Position numbers and translations under genes: made by a program. From SZUA-309 sp050185825 (lineage in GTDB: Bacteria; Pseudomonadota; Gammaproteobacteria; Pseudomonadales; Azotimanducaceae), in NCBI GenBank assembly GCA_050185825.1, contig JBFWZA010000013.1:124001-188000 (forward strand): a DNA stretch of 64,000 bases. Reading direction: 5' to 3'. Numbering within the stretch: position 1 is the first letter of the stretch; every line of letters begins with the position of its first letter. The notes below the pieces were generated by a model, which had not been told where the DNA came from, searched no databases, and saw nothing but the letters and a program-made list of their open reading frames with translations. Positions 44,067-52,471 of this stretch are shown here, piece by piece.

Positions 44067-44506
44067 CAGTTTTCTACCTTGCCTCCAGCGGCTTCGATTG
44101 CGGCCCTGGCGCCCTTGGTGACACCCAGCCCTTTCACCGTCACGGCCCGGCTGATCTCACCGGACAGGATGACCTTGGCACGCTTCATGTTCCGCGATAC
44201 CAGATTGGCGGCCTTCAAGGCCTCGAGATCGACCACGTCAGCCGACATGCCGCTGATCTCGTCGAGTCGGATCTCGGTCGTGGTCAGGCCCAGGCGCGAG
44301 CGGAAACCGAACTTCGGCACCCGCTGCTTGAGGGGCTGCTGTCCACCCTCGAAACCCGGCCGCACGCCACCACTCTTGCGCGCCTTCTGGCCCTTGGTGC
44401 CGCGCGTTGCGGTCTTACCCCAGCCGGAACCCGGGCCGCGCCCGACGCGACGCTTCACCCTCTTGCTGCCCGCTCCCGGGCCGATGGTGTTCAGGCGCAT
44501 GCTCAT
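44066..44506 (-). CDS. rplO: 50S ribosomal protein uL15, 146 aa
   Basis: MRLNTIGPGAGSKRVKRRVG-like start (here preceded by MS) with GRGPGSGWGKTATRGTKGQK, GFEGGQQPLKQRVPKFGF and the C-terminal AVTVKGLGVTKGARAAIEAA. Start overlaps the rpmD stop. Confidence 0.98.
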   Translation of the reverse strand: MSMRLNTIGPGAGSKRVKRRVGRGPGSGWGKTATRGTKGQKARKSGGVRPGFEGGQQPLKQRVPKFGFRSRLGLTTTEIRLDEISGMSADVVDLEALKAANLVSRNMKRAKVILSGEISRAVTVKGLGVTKGARAAIEAAGGKVEN

Positions 44507-44688
44507 TCTCCTTCCACGCGCAGCAGGTAGTTGACCTTGCTGATCATGCCGCGAACGGCCGGGGTGTCCTCGACCTCCACGGTGTGTCCGATACGCCGCA
44601 GGCCCAGGCCGGCGACGCAGGCCTTGTGCCGCTTGAGACGGCCTGCCGGGCTCTTGATCAAAGTCACGCGAATCGACTTTTCACTCAT
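44503..44688 (-). CDS. rpmD: 50S ribosomal protein uL30, 61 aa
   Basis: IRVTLIKSPAGRLKRHKACV and GLRRIGHTVEVEDTPAVRGM, the full family length. Located between rpsE and rplO as in the standard spc operon. Confidence 0.98.
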   Translation of the reverse strand: MSEKSIRVTLIKSPAGRLKRHKACVAGLGLRRIGHTVEVEDTPAVRGMISKVNYLLRVEGE

Positions 44689-44736
44689 GACTGCTGCTAC
44701 CTTAAAAACTGCTCTTTTGCGTCAGCGGGCCGCCAC

Positions 44737-45243
44737 TCAGGCCGCGCTGATTTCCTCTGCGGTCTTGCCGCGCTTGGCTGCGACGGACTCCGGAGAGCGC
44801 ATGCTCTTCAGCGCGTCGAACGTGGCACGAACGACGTTCACCGGATTGGTGGAGCCGTAGCACTTCGCCAGCACGTTGTGCACGCCCGCCGCTTCCAGAA
44901 CCGCCCGCATCGTGCTACCGGCGATGACGCCGGTACCTTCGGACGCCGGCTGCATGTAAACCTTCGATGCACCGTGACGGCCAACTACCGGGTACCAGAT
45001 CGTGGATCCGTTGAGCTCCACGTCGACGATGTTCTGGCGGGCAGCCTGCATGGCTTTCTGAATGGCCAGCGGCACCTCGCGGGCCTTACCCCGGCCGAAG
45101 CCCACCCGCCCGTCGCCGTAGCCGACCACGGTCAGCGCGGTGAAGCCGAAGATGCGGCCACCCTTCACGACCTTGGCCACGCGGTTCACCTGAACCAGCT
45201 TTTCGACCAGGCCTTCTTCCTGAATCTCGTCGGTATACGCCAT
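44737..45243 (-). CDS. rpsE: 30S ribosomal protein uS5, 168 aa
   Basis: LVEKLVQVNRVAKVVKGGRI and GFTALTVVGYGDGRVGFGRG identify the N-terminal RNA-binding domain (spectinomycin-site loop); the C-terminal half has GTGVIAGSTMRAVLEAAGVH. Three bases after rplR. Confidence 0.98.
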   Translation of the reverse strand: MAYTDEIQEEGLVEKLVQVNRVAKVVKGGRIFGFTALTVVGYGDGRVGFGRGKAREVPLAIQKAMQAARQNIVDVELNGSTIWYPVVGRHGASKVYMQPASEGTGVIAGSTMRAVLEAAGVHNVLAKCYGSTNPVNVVRATFDALKSMRSPESVAAKRGKTAEEISAA

Positions 45244-45246
45244 GCC

Positions 45247-45594
45247 TTAGAACTCCAATCCGCCTGCGCGTGCCGCCTCGGCCAGCGCCTTCACCCGCCC
45301 GTGATACTTGTAGCCGGAGCGGTCGAATGCCACGACCGAAACGCCGGCAGCCTTGGCCCGCTCGGCGATCAGCTCTCCGACCTTGCCGGCCGCGTCGATG
45401 TTGCCCGTGCTGCCGCTGCGCAGGCTCTTGTCCAGCGTGGAAGCGGACGCCAGCACGCGGTCGCCCTCCGGGGCGATGATCTGTGCGTAGATGTGCCGGG
45501 GCGTGCGGTGCACCGAAAGGCGCACGGCCTGCAGCTCCCGCATCTTCGCCCTGCCGCGGCGTGCTCTTTTCAGGCGCGCTGCTTTCTTGTCCAT
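45247..45594 (-). CDS. rplR: 50S ribosomal protein uL18, 115 aa
   Basis: A basic start (DKKAARLKRARRGRAKMREL) then RLSVHRTPRHIYAQIIAPEG and VAFDRSGYKYHGRVKALAEA. Binds 5S rRNA with L5 and L25. Confidence 0.98.
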   Translation of the reverse strand: MDKKAARLKRARRGRAKMRELQAVRLSVHRTPRHIYAQIIAPEGDRVLASASTLDKSLRSGSTGNIDAAGKVGELIAERAKAAGVSVVAFDRSGYKYHGRVKALAEAARAGGLEF

Positions 45595-45615
45595 CTCAAT
45601 TACCTGTCCGTTCCG

Positions 45616-46149
45616 TTATTTCTTCTTGGCTTCCTTACGACGTACGCGCTCGTTCGCATAGCGCACGCCCTTACCCTTGTAAGGCTCGGGAGGCCGGAAT
45701 CCCCGGATCTCCGCCGACACCTGACCCACGAGCTGGGCATCCATGCCGGATACCACGATCTCCGTCTGGCTCGGCGTTTCCGCCGTCACCCCTTCCGGAA
45801 GCTGGTACGCCACCGGGTGGGAGAATCCGAGCTGCAGATTCAGCGTCTTGCCCTGAGCCTGGGCCCGATAACCCACACCCTGGAGCTGCAGACGACGCTC
45901 GAAACCGTTCGAGACGCCGGTGACCATGTTGCTGACCAGGGCACGCGTGGTGCCGGACAGCGCCTTGGCATGCTTGCTCTGCTTCTTCGCCTTGAAGGTC
46001 AGCTGGCCTTCGTTCTGCCTGATCTCAACGTCCGGGTGAACGTCCATGTTCAGCGAGCCTTTTCCGCCCTTGACGCTGATGCTTTGCCCGTCGACCTTGA
46101 CCTCGACGCCGGACGGCAGCTTCACCGGATTGTTCGCGATACGAGACAT
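45616..46149 (-). CDS. rplF: 50S ribosomal protein uL6, 177 aa
   Basis: MSRIANNPVKLPSGVEVKVD and SVKGGKGSLNMDVHPDV, with C-terminal GQVSAEIRGFRPPEPYKGKG and basic tail RRKEAKKK. Standard position between rpsH and rplR. Confidence 0.98.
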   Translation of the reverse strand: MSRIANNPVKLPSGVEVKVDGQSISVKGGKGSLNMDVHPDVEIRQNEGQLTFKAKKQSKHAKALSGTTRALVSNMVTGVSNGFERRLQLQGVGYRAQAQGKTLNLQLGFSHPVAYQLPEGVTAETPSQTEIVVSGMDAQLVGQVSAEIRGFRPPEPYKGKGVRYANERVRRKEAKKK

Positions 46150-46162
46150 CTCAATACCCTCG

Positions 46163-46555
46163 TCAAAACACCGTGCAGACGACTTCGCCGCCTACGCCGG
46201 CCGCACGCGCCGCGCGGTCGGTGAGCAGACCGCGGTTGGTGCTGACAATTGCCACACCCAGCCCGCCACGAACCTTCGGCAGGTCGTCGCACTCCTTGTA
46301 GACGCGCAGGCCCGGCCGGCTGACACGGGCAATCTCCTCGATGACCGGTTTGCCGTTGTGATACCGCAGCGTCACGTTGAGCACCGCCTTGGCGTCGCCC
46401 TCGATCGTGTAGTTCTCGATGTAACCTTCGTCCTTCAGCACCTTGCAGATGGCGACCTTCATCTTCGAGCTCGGAATGCTCACGTCCGGGTGGTTTGCGG
46501 ACTGCGCATTTCGGATGCGGGTGAGCAGGTCAGCAATGGGATCTTGCATCGACAT
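46163..46555 (-). CDS. rpsH: 30S ribosomal protein uS8, 130 aa
   Basis: MQDPIADLLTRIRNAQSANH and RVSRPGLRVYKECDDLPKVR, C-terminal GGLGVAIVSTNRGLLTDRAA. ATG at 46555 follows GGAG by eight bases; ATG at 46549 is also possible. In E. coli S8 represses the spc operon at the rplE start. Confidence 0.98.
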   Translation of the reverse strand: MSMQDPIADLLTRIRNAQSANHPDVSIPSSKMKVAICKVLKDEGYIENYTIEGDAKAVLNVTLRYHNGKPVIEEIARVSRPGLRVYKECDDLPKVRGGLGVAIVSTNRGLLTDRAARAAGVGGEVVCTVF

Positions 46556-46569
46556 ATCAGCTCTCCTGC

Positions 46570-46875
46570 TTACCAGCTCGCCTTCACCAGGCCCGGTACG
46601 TCACCGCGCATGGCTGCTTCGCGAAGTTTGTTCCTGCCCAGGCCGAACTTGCGGTAGACACCGTGCGGTCTGCCTGTCTGCCCGCAGCGCCGCTGGCGGC
46701 GTATGGGGCTCGCATCACGCGGCAGCGACTGCAGCTTCAGCTGAGCGTCCCAGCGGTCTTCGTCGCTGGCATTCCTGTCGTGGATGATCGCCTTGAGCGC
46801 TGCGCGCTTGGCCGCGTACTTGGCCACCGTCTTCGCGCGCTTCTTTTCGCGCTCCAGCATCGAGGTCTTTGCCAT
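46570..46875 (-). CDS. rpsN: 30S ribosomal protein uS14, zinc-free long form, 101 aa
   Basis: MAKTSMLEREKKRAKTVAKY, LQSLPRDASPIRRQRRCGQT and GRPHGVYRKFGLGRNKLREA. It is 101 residues and lacks the CxxC pairs, as in E. coli. Confidence 0.98.
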   Translation of the reverse strand: MAKTSMLEREKKRAKTVAKYAAKRAALKAIIHDRNASDEDRWDAQLKLQSLPRDASPIRRQRRCGQTGRPHGVYRKFGLGRNKLREAAMRGDVPGLVKASW

Positions 46876-46889
46876 TGTCTTGAGTCTTC

Positions 46890-47429
46890 CTAGTTCCTGA
46901 ACGGAAAGTTGAACGCCTGCAGCAGGGCGAGACCTTCCTCGTTGGTGCGCGCGGTGGTCGTGATCGCAATGTCCAGCCCGCGGATCTTGTCGATCTTGTC
47001 GTAATCGATCTCCGCAAAAACGATCTGCTCGGCGATGCCCATGGCGAAGTTGCCATGACCGTCGAACGAGCGTGGATTCAGACCACGGAAATCGCGCATC
47101 CGGGGGATCGCGATATCGATCAGCCGCTCGACGAAGTCGTACATGCGCTCCCGGCGCAGGGTCACCTTGCAGCCGTTGGGAAAGCCCGCACGGATCTTGA
47201 ATCCCGCTTCGGACTTCCGCGCGTTCTGAATCACCGGCTTCTGCCCCGCGATCAGCGTCATGTCATTGACCGCGTTGTCCATGATCTTCCGGTCGGCGAT
47301 CGCTTCGCCCACACCCATGTTCAGCGTGATCTTTTCGAGCTTGGGTACCCGCATGATGTTGTCCAGCCCGAGCTCCTTCTGGAGCTGGGGACGGATCTCA
47401 TCGAGGTAACGTCGGTATAAATTCGCCAT
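46890..47429 (-). CDS. rplE: 50S ribosomal protein uL5, 179 aa
   Basis: IMRVPKLEKITLNMGVGEAI, AGQKPVIQNARKSEAGFKIR and RDFRGLNPRSFDGHGNFAMG. Binds 5S rRNA and the P-site tRNA. Twenty-one bases after rplX. Confidence 0.98.
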   Translation of the reverse strand: MANLYRRYLDEIRPQLQKELGLDNIMRVPKLEKITLNMGVGEAIADRKIMDNAVNDMTLIAGQKPVIQNARKSEAGFKIRAGFPNGCKVTLRRERMYDFVERLIDIAIPRMRDFRGLNPRSFDGHGNFAMGIAEQIVFAEIDYDKIDKIRGLDIAITTTARTNEEGLALLQAFNFPFRN

Positions 47430-47450
47430 TGTCTAACTCGGGAGCCGTAT

Positions 47451-47762
47451 TCAGTCGACTGCTTTGTCGGTGGATTTGAAAATGCGGACCTTCTTCTCAC
47501 CTTCCGTCCGGAACGTGACCCGATCCGCTTTGCCAGTTTCGTCGTTCCAGATCGCCACATTGGAGACGTCGATCGGAGCTTCCTGCTCGACGATGCCACC
47601 GCGCTGGCCGATGTTCGGGTTCGGGCGCTGGTGCTTCTTCACCAGATTGACGCCGGACACGAGCAGGCGGCCGCCATCGAGCACCTTCAGCACCTCGCCA
47701 CGCTTGCCTTTGTCGCGGCCGGCGATCACTACCACTTCGTCGTCTTTCTTTATTTTCAACAT
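47451..47762 (-). CDS. rplX: 50S ribosomal protein uL24, 103 aa
   Basis: A KOW start (LKIKKDDEVVVIAGRDKGKR) and LVSGVNLVKKHQRPNPNIGQ. The Shine-Dalgarno region (GGAAGATAATC before ATG) follows a TCCGGA remnant, and a repeat copy lies 52-118 bases upstream. Confidence 0.98.
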   Translation of the reverse strand: MLKIKKDDEVVVIAGRDKGKRGEVLKVLDGGRLLVSGVNLVKKHQRPNPNIGQRGGIVEQEAPIDVSNVAIWNDETGKADRVTFRTEGEKKVRIFKSTDKAVD

Positions 47763-47813
47763 GATTATCTTCCGGACACCTGCTCTTTCTGCGTGCTTGG
47801 CATTCTTTCTTAC

Positions 47814-47880
47814 TCCGGCACGCTCAGCGTTGTCTTGCTTGGGCTACTACGACGCTTCAGAGCTGTTTTACCGTTCGTTC
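47814..47880. repeat. Single copy of the ribosomal-operon repeat between rplN and rplX
   Basis: TCCGGCACGCTCAGCGTTG, then the core CTACGACGCTTCAGAGCTG (part of 47844-47865) and CCGTTCGTTC. A separate fragment TTCCGGACACC lies at 47770-47780, close to the rplX start, as if a second copy had been partly deleted. Confidence 0.9.
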
Positions 47881-47920
47881 TGGAATTCCTAACCTACCTA
47901 TTCCCTTCGTTTCGTTCGGA

Positions 47921-48289
47921 TCAGAGGACCTCGGGGGCCAGCGAGACGATGCGCATGAAATTTTCCGTGCGCAGCTCGCGGGTCACCGGTCCGAAGATCC
48001 GCGTGCCGACCGGCTGGTTCTGCTGGTTGAGCAGCACGGCCGCGTTCTGATCGAAGCGGATCACGGAGCCGTCCGGTCGGCGCACACCCTGCCGGGTGCG
48101 CACCACGATCGCGTTCATCACCTGGCCCTTCTTCACCCGGCCACGCGGAATCGCTTCCTTGACCGTGACCTTGATGATGTCGCCGATACCCGCGTAGCGA
48201 CGATGTGAACCGCCGAGCACCTTGATGCACTGAACGCGTCGCGCACCGCTGTTGTCAGCGACGTCCAGCATGGTTTCCGTCTGAATCAC
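47921..48289 (-). CDS. rplN: 50S ribosomal protein uL14, 122 aa
   Basis: MIQTETMLDVADNSGARRVQ, then CIKVLGGSHRRYAGIGDIIK and VNAI-type strand (QVMNAIVVRTRQGVRRPDGS). Docking site of RsfS. First spc-operon gene; it follows rpsQ by only three bases, so the S10 and spc units are joined. Confidence 0.98.
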   Translation of the reverse strand: MIQTETMLDVADNSGARRVQCIKVLGGSHRRYAGIGDIIKVTVKEAIPRGRVKKGQVMNAIVVRTRQGVRRPDGSVIRFDQNAAVLLNQQNQPVGTRIFGPVTRELRTENFMRIVSLAPEVL

Positions 48290-48292
48290 CGC

Positions 48293-48577
48293 TTATACCT
48301 CGCGCGCTTTCTCGTCGATGCTCGTGAGCATCCACGTCTTGGTTCTGGACAGAGGCCGGCACTCCGTTACGGTGACCGTGTCGCCGATTCCACAGGCGTT
48401 GTCTTCATCGTGTGCGTGGACCTTGGAGGAACGGCGCACGATCTTGCCGTACACGGGGTGCTGCACACGGCGCTCGATGAGCACCGTGATGGTCTTGTTC
48501 ATCTTGTTGCTGACGACCGTTCCGGTCACCGTCCGCGCCACCTTTTCCGGCGCGCCGGCCTTTTCTGCTTCAGCCAT
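48293..48577 (-). CDS. rpsQ: 30S ribosomal protein uS17, 94 aa
   Basis: RTVTGTVVSNKMNKTITVLI and GKIVRRSSKVHAHDEDNACG, ending SIDEKAREV. An N-terminal AEAEKAGAPEK extension precedes the OB-fold. Start overlaps the rpmC stop by eight bases. Confidence 0.98.
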   Translation of the reverse strand: MAEAEKAGAPEKVARTVTGTVVSNKMNKTITVLIERRVQHPVYGKIVRRSSKVHAHDEDNACGIGDTVTVTECRPLSRTKTWMLTSIDEKAREV

Positions 48578-48767
48578 TCCGCTTCTCCTGAATCAGCGTC
48601 TTCACACGGGCGATATCCTTGCGCGCCTCTTTCAGCAGGTGCACCTGACCCAGCTGCCCGGACGCCTTCTGCATGCGCAGACTGAACTGCTCCTTCCGGA
48701 GCCTGAGCAGCTCGTCGTTCAGCTCCCGCACGCTCTTCTGTCTCAGCTCTTTTACGTCGGCACTCAT
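48570..48767 (-). CDS. rpmC: 50S ribosomal protein uL29, 65 aa
   Basis: KELRQKSVRELNDELLRLRK, then LRMQKASGQLGQVHLLKEAR: the two-helix L29 fold at the polypeptide exit. Two bases after rplP. Confidence 0.98.
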   Translation of the reverse strand: MSADVKELRQKSVRELNDELLRLRKEQFSLRMQKASGQLGQVHLLKEARKDIARVKTLIQEKRNG

Positions 48768-48769
48768 GG

Positions 48770-49183
48770 TTACATCACCGTCCGTTTCACGAAGGCGGTC
48801 TTGAACGGCAGCTTGGCCGCTGCCAGCCGGAAAGCATCACGCGCGATGTCCTCCGTTACGCCTTCCATCTCGTAGATCACGCGGCCGGGCTGAACCTGGC
48901 AGACCCAGTACTCGACGGCGCCCTTACCCTTGCCCTGACGGACTTCCAGCGGCTTCTTGGTGATGGGTTTGTCCGGAAACACACGAATCCAGATCTTTCC
49001 GCCCCGCTTGACGCGTCGCGTCATGGCCCGCCGACCCGCCTCGATCTGCCGGGCGGTCATCCGACCACGACCCAGCGCCTTCAGGCCGTACTCACCGAAG
49101 CTGACCTTGCCGCCGCGCAGGGCAAGACCCCGGTTGCGACCTTTCTGCTGTTTGCGGAACTTTGTTCTTTTCGGTTGAAGCAT
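48770..49183 (-). CDS. rplP: 50S ribosomal protein uL16, 137 aa
   Basis: MLQPKRTKFRKQQKGRNRGL, YGLKALGRGRMTARQIEAGR, the conserved Arg of the YcfD hydroxylation site region (ITKKPLEVRQGKGKG) and FRLAAAKLPFKTAFV. Confidence 0.98.
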   Translation of the reverse strand: MLQPKRTKFRKQQKGRNRGLALRGGKVSFGEYGLKALGRGRMTARQIEAGRRAMTRRVKRGGKIWIRVFPDKPITKKPLEVRQGKGKGAVEYWVCQVQPGRVIYEMEGVTEDIARDAFRLAAAKLPFKTAFVKRTVM

Positions 49184-49186
49184 GAC

Positions 49187-49852
49187 TTAGCCTTGTGCTG
49201 CCGCCTGGCCACGCTCCTCGCCGGAGCCGATGACCTCACCCTTGAATACCCAGACCTTGATACCGAGAACGCCGTAGGTGGTCTTGGCTTCCCAGGTCGC
49301 GTAGTCGATGTCCGCGCGCAGCGTGTGCAGAGGCACGCGGCCTTCGTGATAAACCTCCGAACGCGCGATCTCAGCACCGCCGAGACGGCCGGCGACCCGC
49401 ACCTTGATGCCTTCCGCGCCCAGCCGCATGGCGTTCTGGATCACACGTCGCATCGCACGACGGAACTGCACCCGGCGCTCGAGCTGCTGCGCAACGTTCT
49501 GGGCAACCAGCAGCGCGTCGAGCTCCGGCTTGCGGATCTCTTCGATGTTGATGTGCACCGGCACACCCATGATCCGGGACACCTCACCCCGGAGGCGTTC
49601 CACGTCCTCGCCCTTCTTGCCGATCACGATGCCCGGTCTGGCGGTGTGGATCGTGATTCTCGCCGTCTGCGCCGGCCGCGAGATGTCGATCCGCGAAACC
49701 GATGCCTGGGACAGGCGGTTGCGCAGGTACTCACGCACCTCCAGGTCGTTGAGCAGGTACTGCGGATAGTTCTTCTTGTCCGCGTACCAGACCGAGGTGT
49801 GATCCTTGACGATACCCAGGCGGATGCCGGTGGGATTTACTTTCTGACCCAT
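49187..49852 (-). CDS. rpsC: 30S ribosomal protein uS3, 221 aa
   Basis: MGQKVNPTGIRLGIVKDHTS, the KH-domain GXXG in IVIGKKGEDVERLR, and AMRLGAEGIKVRVAGRLGGA in the C-terminal domain. Helicase role at the mRNA entry tunnel. Confidence 0.98.
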   Translation of the reverse strand: MGQKVNPTGIRLGIVKDHTSVWYADKKNYPQYLLNDLEVREYLRNRLSQASVSRIDISRPAQTARITIHTARPGIVIGKKGEDVERLRGEVSRIMGVPVHINIEEIRKPELDALLVAQNVAQQLERRVQFRRAMRRVIQNAMRLGAEGIKVRVAGRLGGAEIARSEVYHEGRVPLHTLRADIDYATWEAKTTYGVLGIKVWVFKGEVIGSGEERGQAAAQG

Positions 49853-49860
49853 GCTTCTTC

Positions 49861-50193
49861 CTACTCGTCCGTGACCGTCACGGTGATGTGGCTGGACCGT
49901 TTGAAGATCCGATCCGCCCGGCCCTTGGCCCGCGGCTTGATCCGTTTCATGGTCATGCCTTCGTTCACGAAAATCTCCGAAACCTTCAGCTCGTCGATGT
50001 CCGCGCCTTCGTTGTTCTCCGCATTGGCGATGGCCGACTCCAGCACCTTGCGAACCAGCACCGCACCCTTCTTGGTGGAAAAGTTGAGAATGTCGAGCGC
50101 GTCCGCCACCGGCTTGCCTCGAACCTGATCGACGACCAGGCGGGCCTTCTGGGCAGAGATTCTCAGTCTTTTCGCTGTTGCACTAACTTGCAC
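49861..50193 (-). CDS. rplV: 50S ribosomal protein uL22, 110 aa, GTG start
   Basis: KRLRISAQKARLVVDQVRGK, then ESAIANAENNEGADIDELKV and the loop region RIKPRAKGRADRIFKRSSHI near the exit tunnel. Start GTG at 50193 is preceded by CCGGAGAAAAAAA. The same 16 bases occur at the rpsL start, and both sit at the end of a repeat. Confidence 0.98.
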   Translation of the reverse strand: MQVSATAKRLRISAQKARLVVDQVRGKPVADALDILNFSTKKGAVLVRKVLESAIANAENNEGADIDELKVSEIFVNEGMTMKRIKPRAKGRADRIFKRSSHITVTVTDE

Positions 50194-50201
50194 TTTTTTT
50201 C

Positions 50202-50411
50202 TCCGGACACGCTCAGCGTCCTTTCACCTTCCGGGCACGCTCAGCGTGGTGCCACTTGGTCTACTACGACGCTTTAGAGCTGTTGTTCCTTTTTTCCTTC
50301 AGGACACGCTCTGCGTTGTTTCACTTGAGTCACTACGACGCTTTAGAGCTGTTGTTCCGTTTGTTCCTTTTCGGTTCCGGGCACTCTCAGCCGTGCCTCA
50401 CCTGTTCGTTC
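50202..50411. repeat. Two full and two partial copies of the ribosomal-operon repeat between rpsS and rplV
   Basis: A partial end (TCCGGACACGCTCAGCGTC, 50202-50220) abuts the rplV Shine-Dalgarno sequence. Full copies follow at about 50230-50297 and 50298-50366, with cores ending ACGACGCTTTAGAGCTG at 50282 and 50351, 69 bases apart. A decayed end (TCCGGGCACTCTCAGC ... TTCGTTCC, 50376-50411) touches the rpsS stop. Confidence 0.92.
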
Positions 50412-50687
50412 CTATTTCTTGGCCTTTTTGTCGCCGGCGTGGCCGCGGTAGGTGCGGGTCGGCGCGAACTCGCCGAGCTTGTGTCCTACCATGTCCTCGT
50501 TGATGACGACGGGCACGTGCTGACGGCCGTTGTGAATGGCGATCGTCAGTCCGACCATGTCGGGCAGCACCATGGAACGCCGCGACCACGTCTTGATCGG
50601 CCGGCGATCGTTGTTCGCGGAGGCCAGCTCCACCTTCTTCATCAGATGCAGGTCGACAAACGGACCTTTGTGCAGCGATCTTGGCAT
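50412..50687 (-). CDS. rpsS: 30S ribosomal protein uS19, 91 aa
   Basis: MPRSLHKGPFVDLHLMKKVE and VPVVINEDMVGHKLGEFAPT, ending GHAGDKKAKK. Standard S10-operon member between rplB and rplV. Confidence 0.98.
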   Translation of the reverse strand: MPRSLHKGPFVDLHLMKKVELASANNDRRPIKTWSRRSMVLPDMVGLTIAIHNGRQHVPVVINEDMVGHKLGEFAPTRTYRGHAGDKKAKK

Positions 50688-50696
50688 GTTTGTCTC

Positions 50697-51524
50697 CTAC
50701 TTCTTGCCTCTGCGACGGACGATGAGCTTGTCCGTGCGCTTGTTGCTGCGGGTCTTGTAACCCTTGGTCGGCACGCCCCAGGGGCTGACCGGATGCCGCC
50801 CGCCGGACGTCTTGCCCTCACCACCACCATGCGGGTGGTCGACCGGGTTCATGGCCACACCGCGAACGGTCGGACGCTTGCCGCGCCAGCGCACCGCGCC
50901 TGCCTTGCCCAGCGAGCGCAGGTTGTGCTCGCTGTTACCGACCTCGCCCAGCGTTGCCCGGCACTCAGCCAGCACGCGGCGCATCTCACCGGAGCGCAGA
51001 CGCAGGGTGGCGTAGCTGCCCTCACGGGCCACGAGCTGGCAGGAGGAACCGGCGCTTCGCACCAGCTGCGCACCCTTGCCCGGCTTCAGCTCCACGCAGT
51101 GAATCACGCTACCGAGCGGGATGTTGCGCAGCGGCATGGCATTACCGGCCCGGATCGGCGCGCTGCTGCCACTCATCAGCGAGTCGCCTGCCGACACATC
51201 ACGCGGAGCTACGATGTAGCGCCTCTCACCATCGGCGTACTTCAGAAGCGCCAGGTTGGCGCTGCGGTTCGGGTCGTACTCGAGCCGCTCGACGACCGCC
51301 GGAATACCGTCCTTGTCCCGCCGGAAATCGACCAGACGATAGTGACGCTTGTGGCCGCCCCCGCGATGACGCGTGGTGATCCGGCCGACGTTGTTACGCC
51401 CGCCGGACTTGTTCTTGTTCCGGAGCAGCGACTTGTGCGGCTTGCCCTTGTGCAGGTCCGGATTGACGACCTTGACGACGAACCGACGTCCTGCCGAGGT
51501 GGGTTTCGCTTTAACTACAGCCAT
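50697..51524 (-). CDS. rplB: 50S ribosomal protein uL2, 275 aa
   Basis: TTRHRGGGHKRHYRLVDFRR, the conserved GVAMNPVDHPHGGGEGKTSG loop near the peptidyl transferase centre with its catalytic-region His, and a basic C-terminus. Confidence 0.99.
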   Translation of the reverse strand: MAVVKAKPTSAGRRFVVKVVNPDLHKGKPHKSLLRNKNKSGGRNNVGRITTRHRGGGHKRHYRLVDFRRDKDGIPAVVERLEYDPNRSANLALLKYADGERRYIVAPRDVSAGDSLMSGSSAPIRAGNAMPLRNIPLGSVIHCVELKPGKGAQLVRSAGSSCQLVAREGSYATLRLRSGEMRRVLAECRATLGEVGNSEHNLRSLGKAGAVRWRGKRPTVRGVAMNPVDHPHGGGEGKTSGGRHPVSPWGVPTKGYKTRSNKRTDKLIVRRRGKK

Positions 51525-51528
51525 CTGA

Positions 51529-51825
51529 CTAGTCCGTTACCATGTAGTCGAGTTCCTGGCCGTTGGCCACGCTCACGTAGGCCTTCTTCCAGTCTTTCTT
51601 CCGGGAAACACCGCGGAATGTCCGCTTGTTCTTGCCCTTCACGTTCAGCGTGGTGACCTTGTCGACCGTCACGCCGAACAGCTTCTCTACGGCTTCCTTG
51701 ATCTCCGCCTTGGTGGCGTCCCTGGCGACCTTGAAGCCGTACTGATTGCTCTGCTCTCCCTGAACTGCCACTTTTTCGGAGAAATGCGGTTCGATCAGAA
51801 CCGTGTAAACGCGTTCGGGGTTCAT
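51529..51825 (-). CDS. rplW: 50S ribosomal protein uL23, 98 aa
   Basis: MNPERVYTVLIEPHFSEKVA and KAEIKEAVEKLFGVTVDKVT, then a basic loop KNKRTFRGVSRKKDWKKAYV. ATG 51825 overlaps the rplD stop in an ATGA junction. Exit-tunnel docking site for SRP and trigger factor. Confidence 0.98.
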   Translation of the reverse strand: MNPERVYTVLIEPHFSEKVAVQGEQSNQYGFKVARDATKAEIKEAVEKLFGVTVDKVTTLNVKGKNKRTFRGVSRKKDWKKAYVSVANGQELDYMVTD

Positions 51826-52427
51826 ACCAGCGCTTCCTCCAGTTTCTTCAGCGCGCCCACCGTCATCAGCACCTTGTCGTGCGACAGCAGGCTGACCGGG
51901 TCGATGCCCTGCACGTCGCGCACGTCCACGTGCTTGAGATTGCGGGCTGCCAGGTAGAGGTTCTCGTCCACCTCGTCGGTGACGATCAGCACGTTGCTGA
52001 GGTCCAGCTTCTTGAGCTCGTTCAGCAGACCCCTGGTCTTCGGGGCATCCACGGAGAACGCGCCGCAGGCGACCAGTCTGTCCTGGCGGATGAGCTCGGA
52101 GAGAATGCACTGCAGAGCACCGCGGTACATCTTCCGGTTGACCTTGGCACTGTGGTCCTGCGGACGGGCGGCGAACGTCACACCGCCCCCACGCCAGATC
52201 GGGCTGCGGATGGAGCCCGCGCGGGCGCGGCCCGTGCCTTTCTGACGCCAGGGTTTGCGCCCACCGCCACTCACGTCCGAGCGGTTCTTCTGCGCCCGGG
52301 TGCCCTGACGCGCGCCATTCATGTACGCCACCACGACCTGGTGCACCAGCGCCTCGTTAAACTCTCGTCCGAACGCGGCTTCGGAAACTTCCACGCTGCC
52401 GTCGTTGGTTGCCAAGTTCAGGTTCAT
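51822..52427 (-). CDS. rplD: 50S ribosomal protein uL4, 201 aa
   Basis: FNEALVHQVVVAYMNGARQG, the tunnel loop KPWRQKGTGRARAGSIRSPI and LIVTDEVDENLYLAARNLKH. In E. coli L4 is also the autogenous regulator of the S10 operon; the candidate leader is at 53666-53845. Confidence 0.98.
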   Translation of the reverse strand: MNLNLATNDGSVEVSEAAFGREFNEALVHQVVVAYMNGARQGTRAQKNRSDVSGGGRKPWRQKGTGRARAGSIRSPIWRGGGVTFAARPQDHSAKVNRKMYRGALQCILSELIRQDRLVACGAFSVDAPKTRGLLNELKKLDLSNVLIVTDEVDENLYLAARNLKHVDVRDVQGIDPVSLLSHDKVLMTVGALKKLEEALV

Positions 52428-52471
52428 CTATTCGTCTTCCTTAGAGCGTCCTGCCGTTCAGCTCGCTGAAC

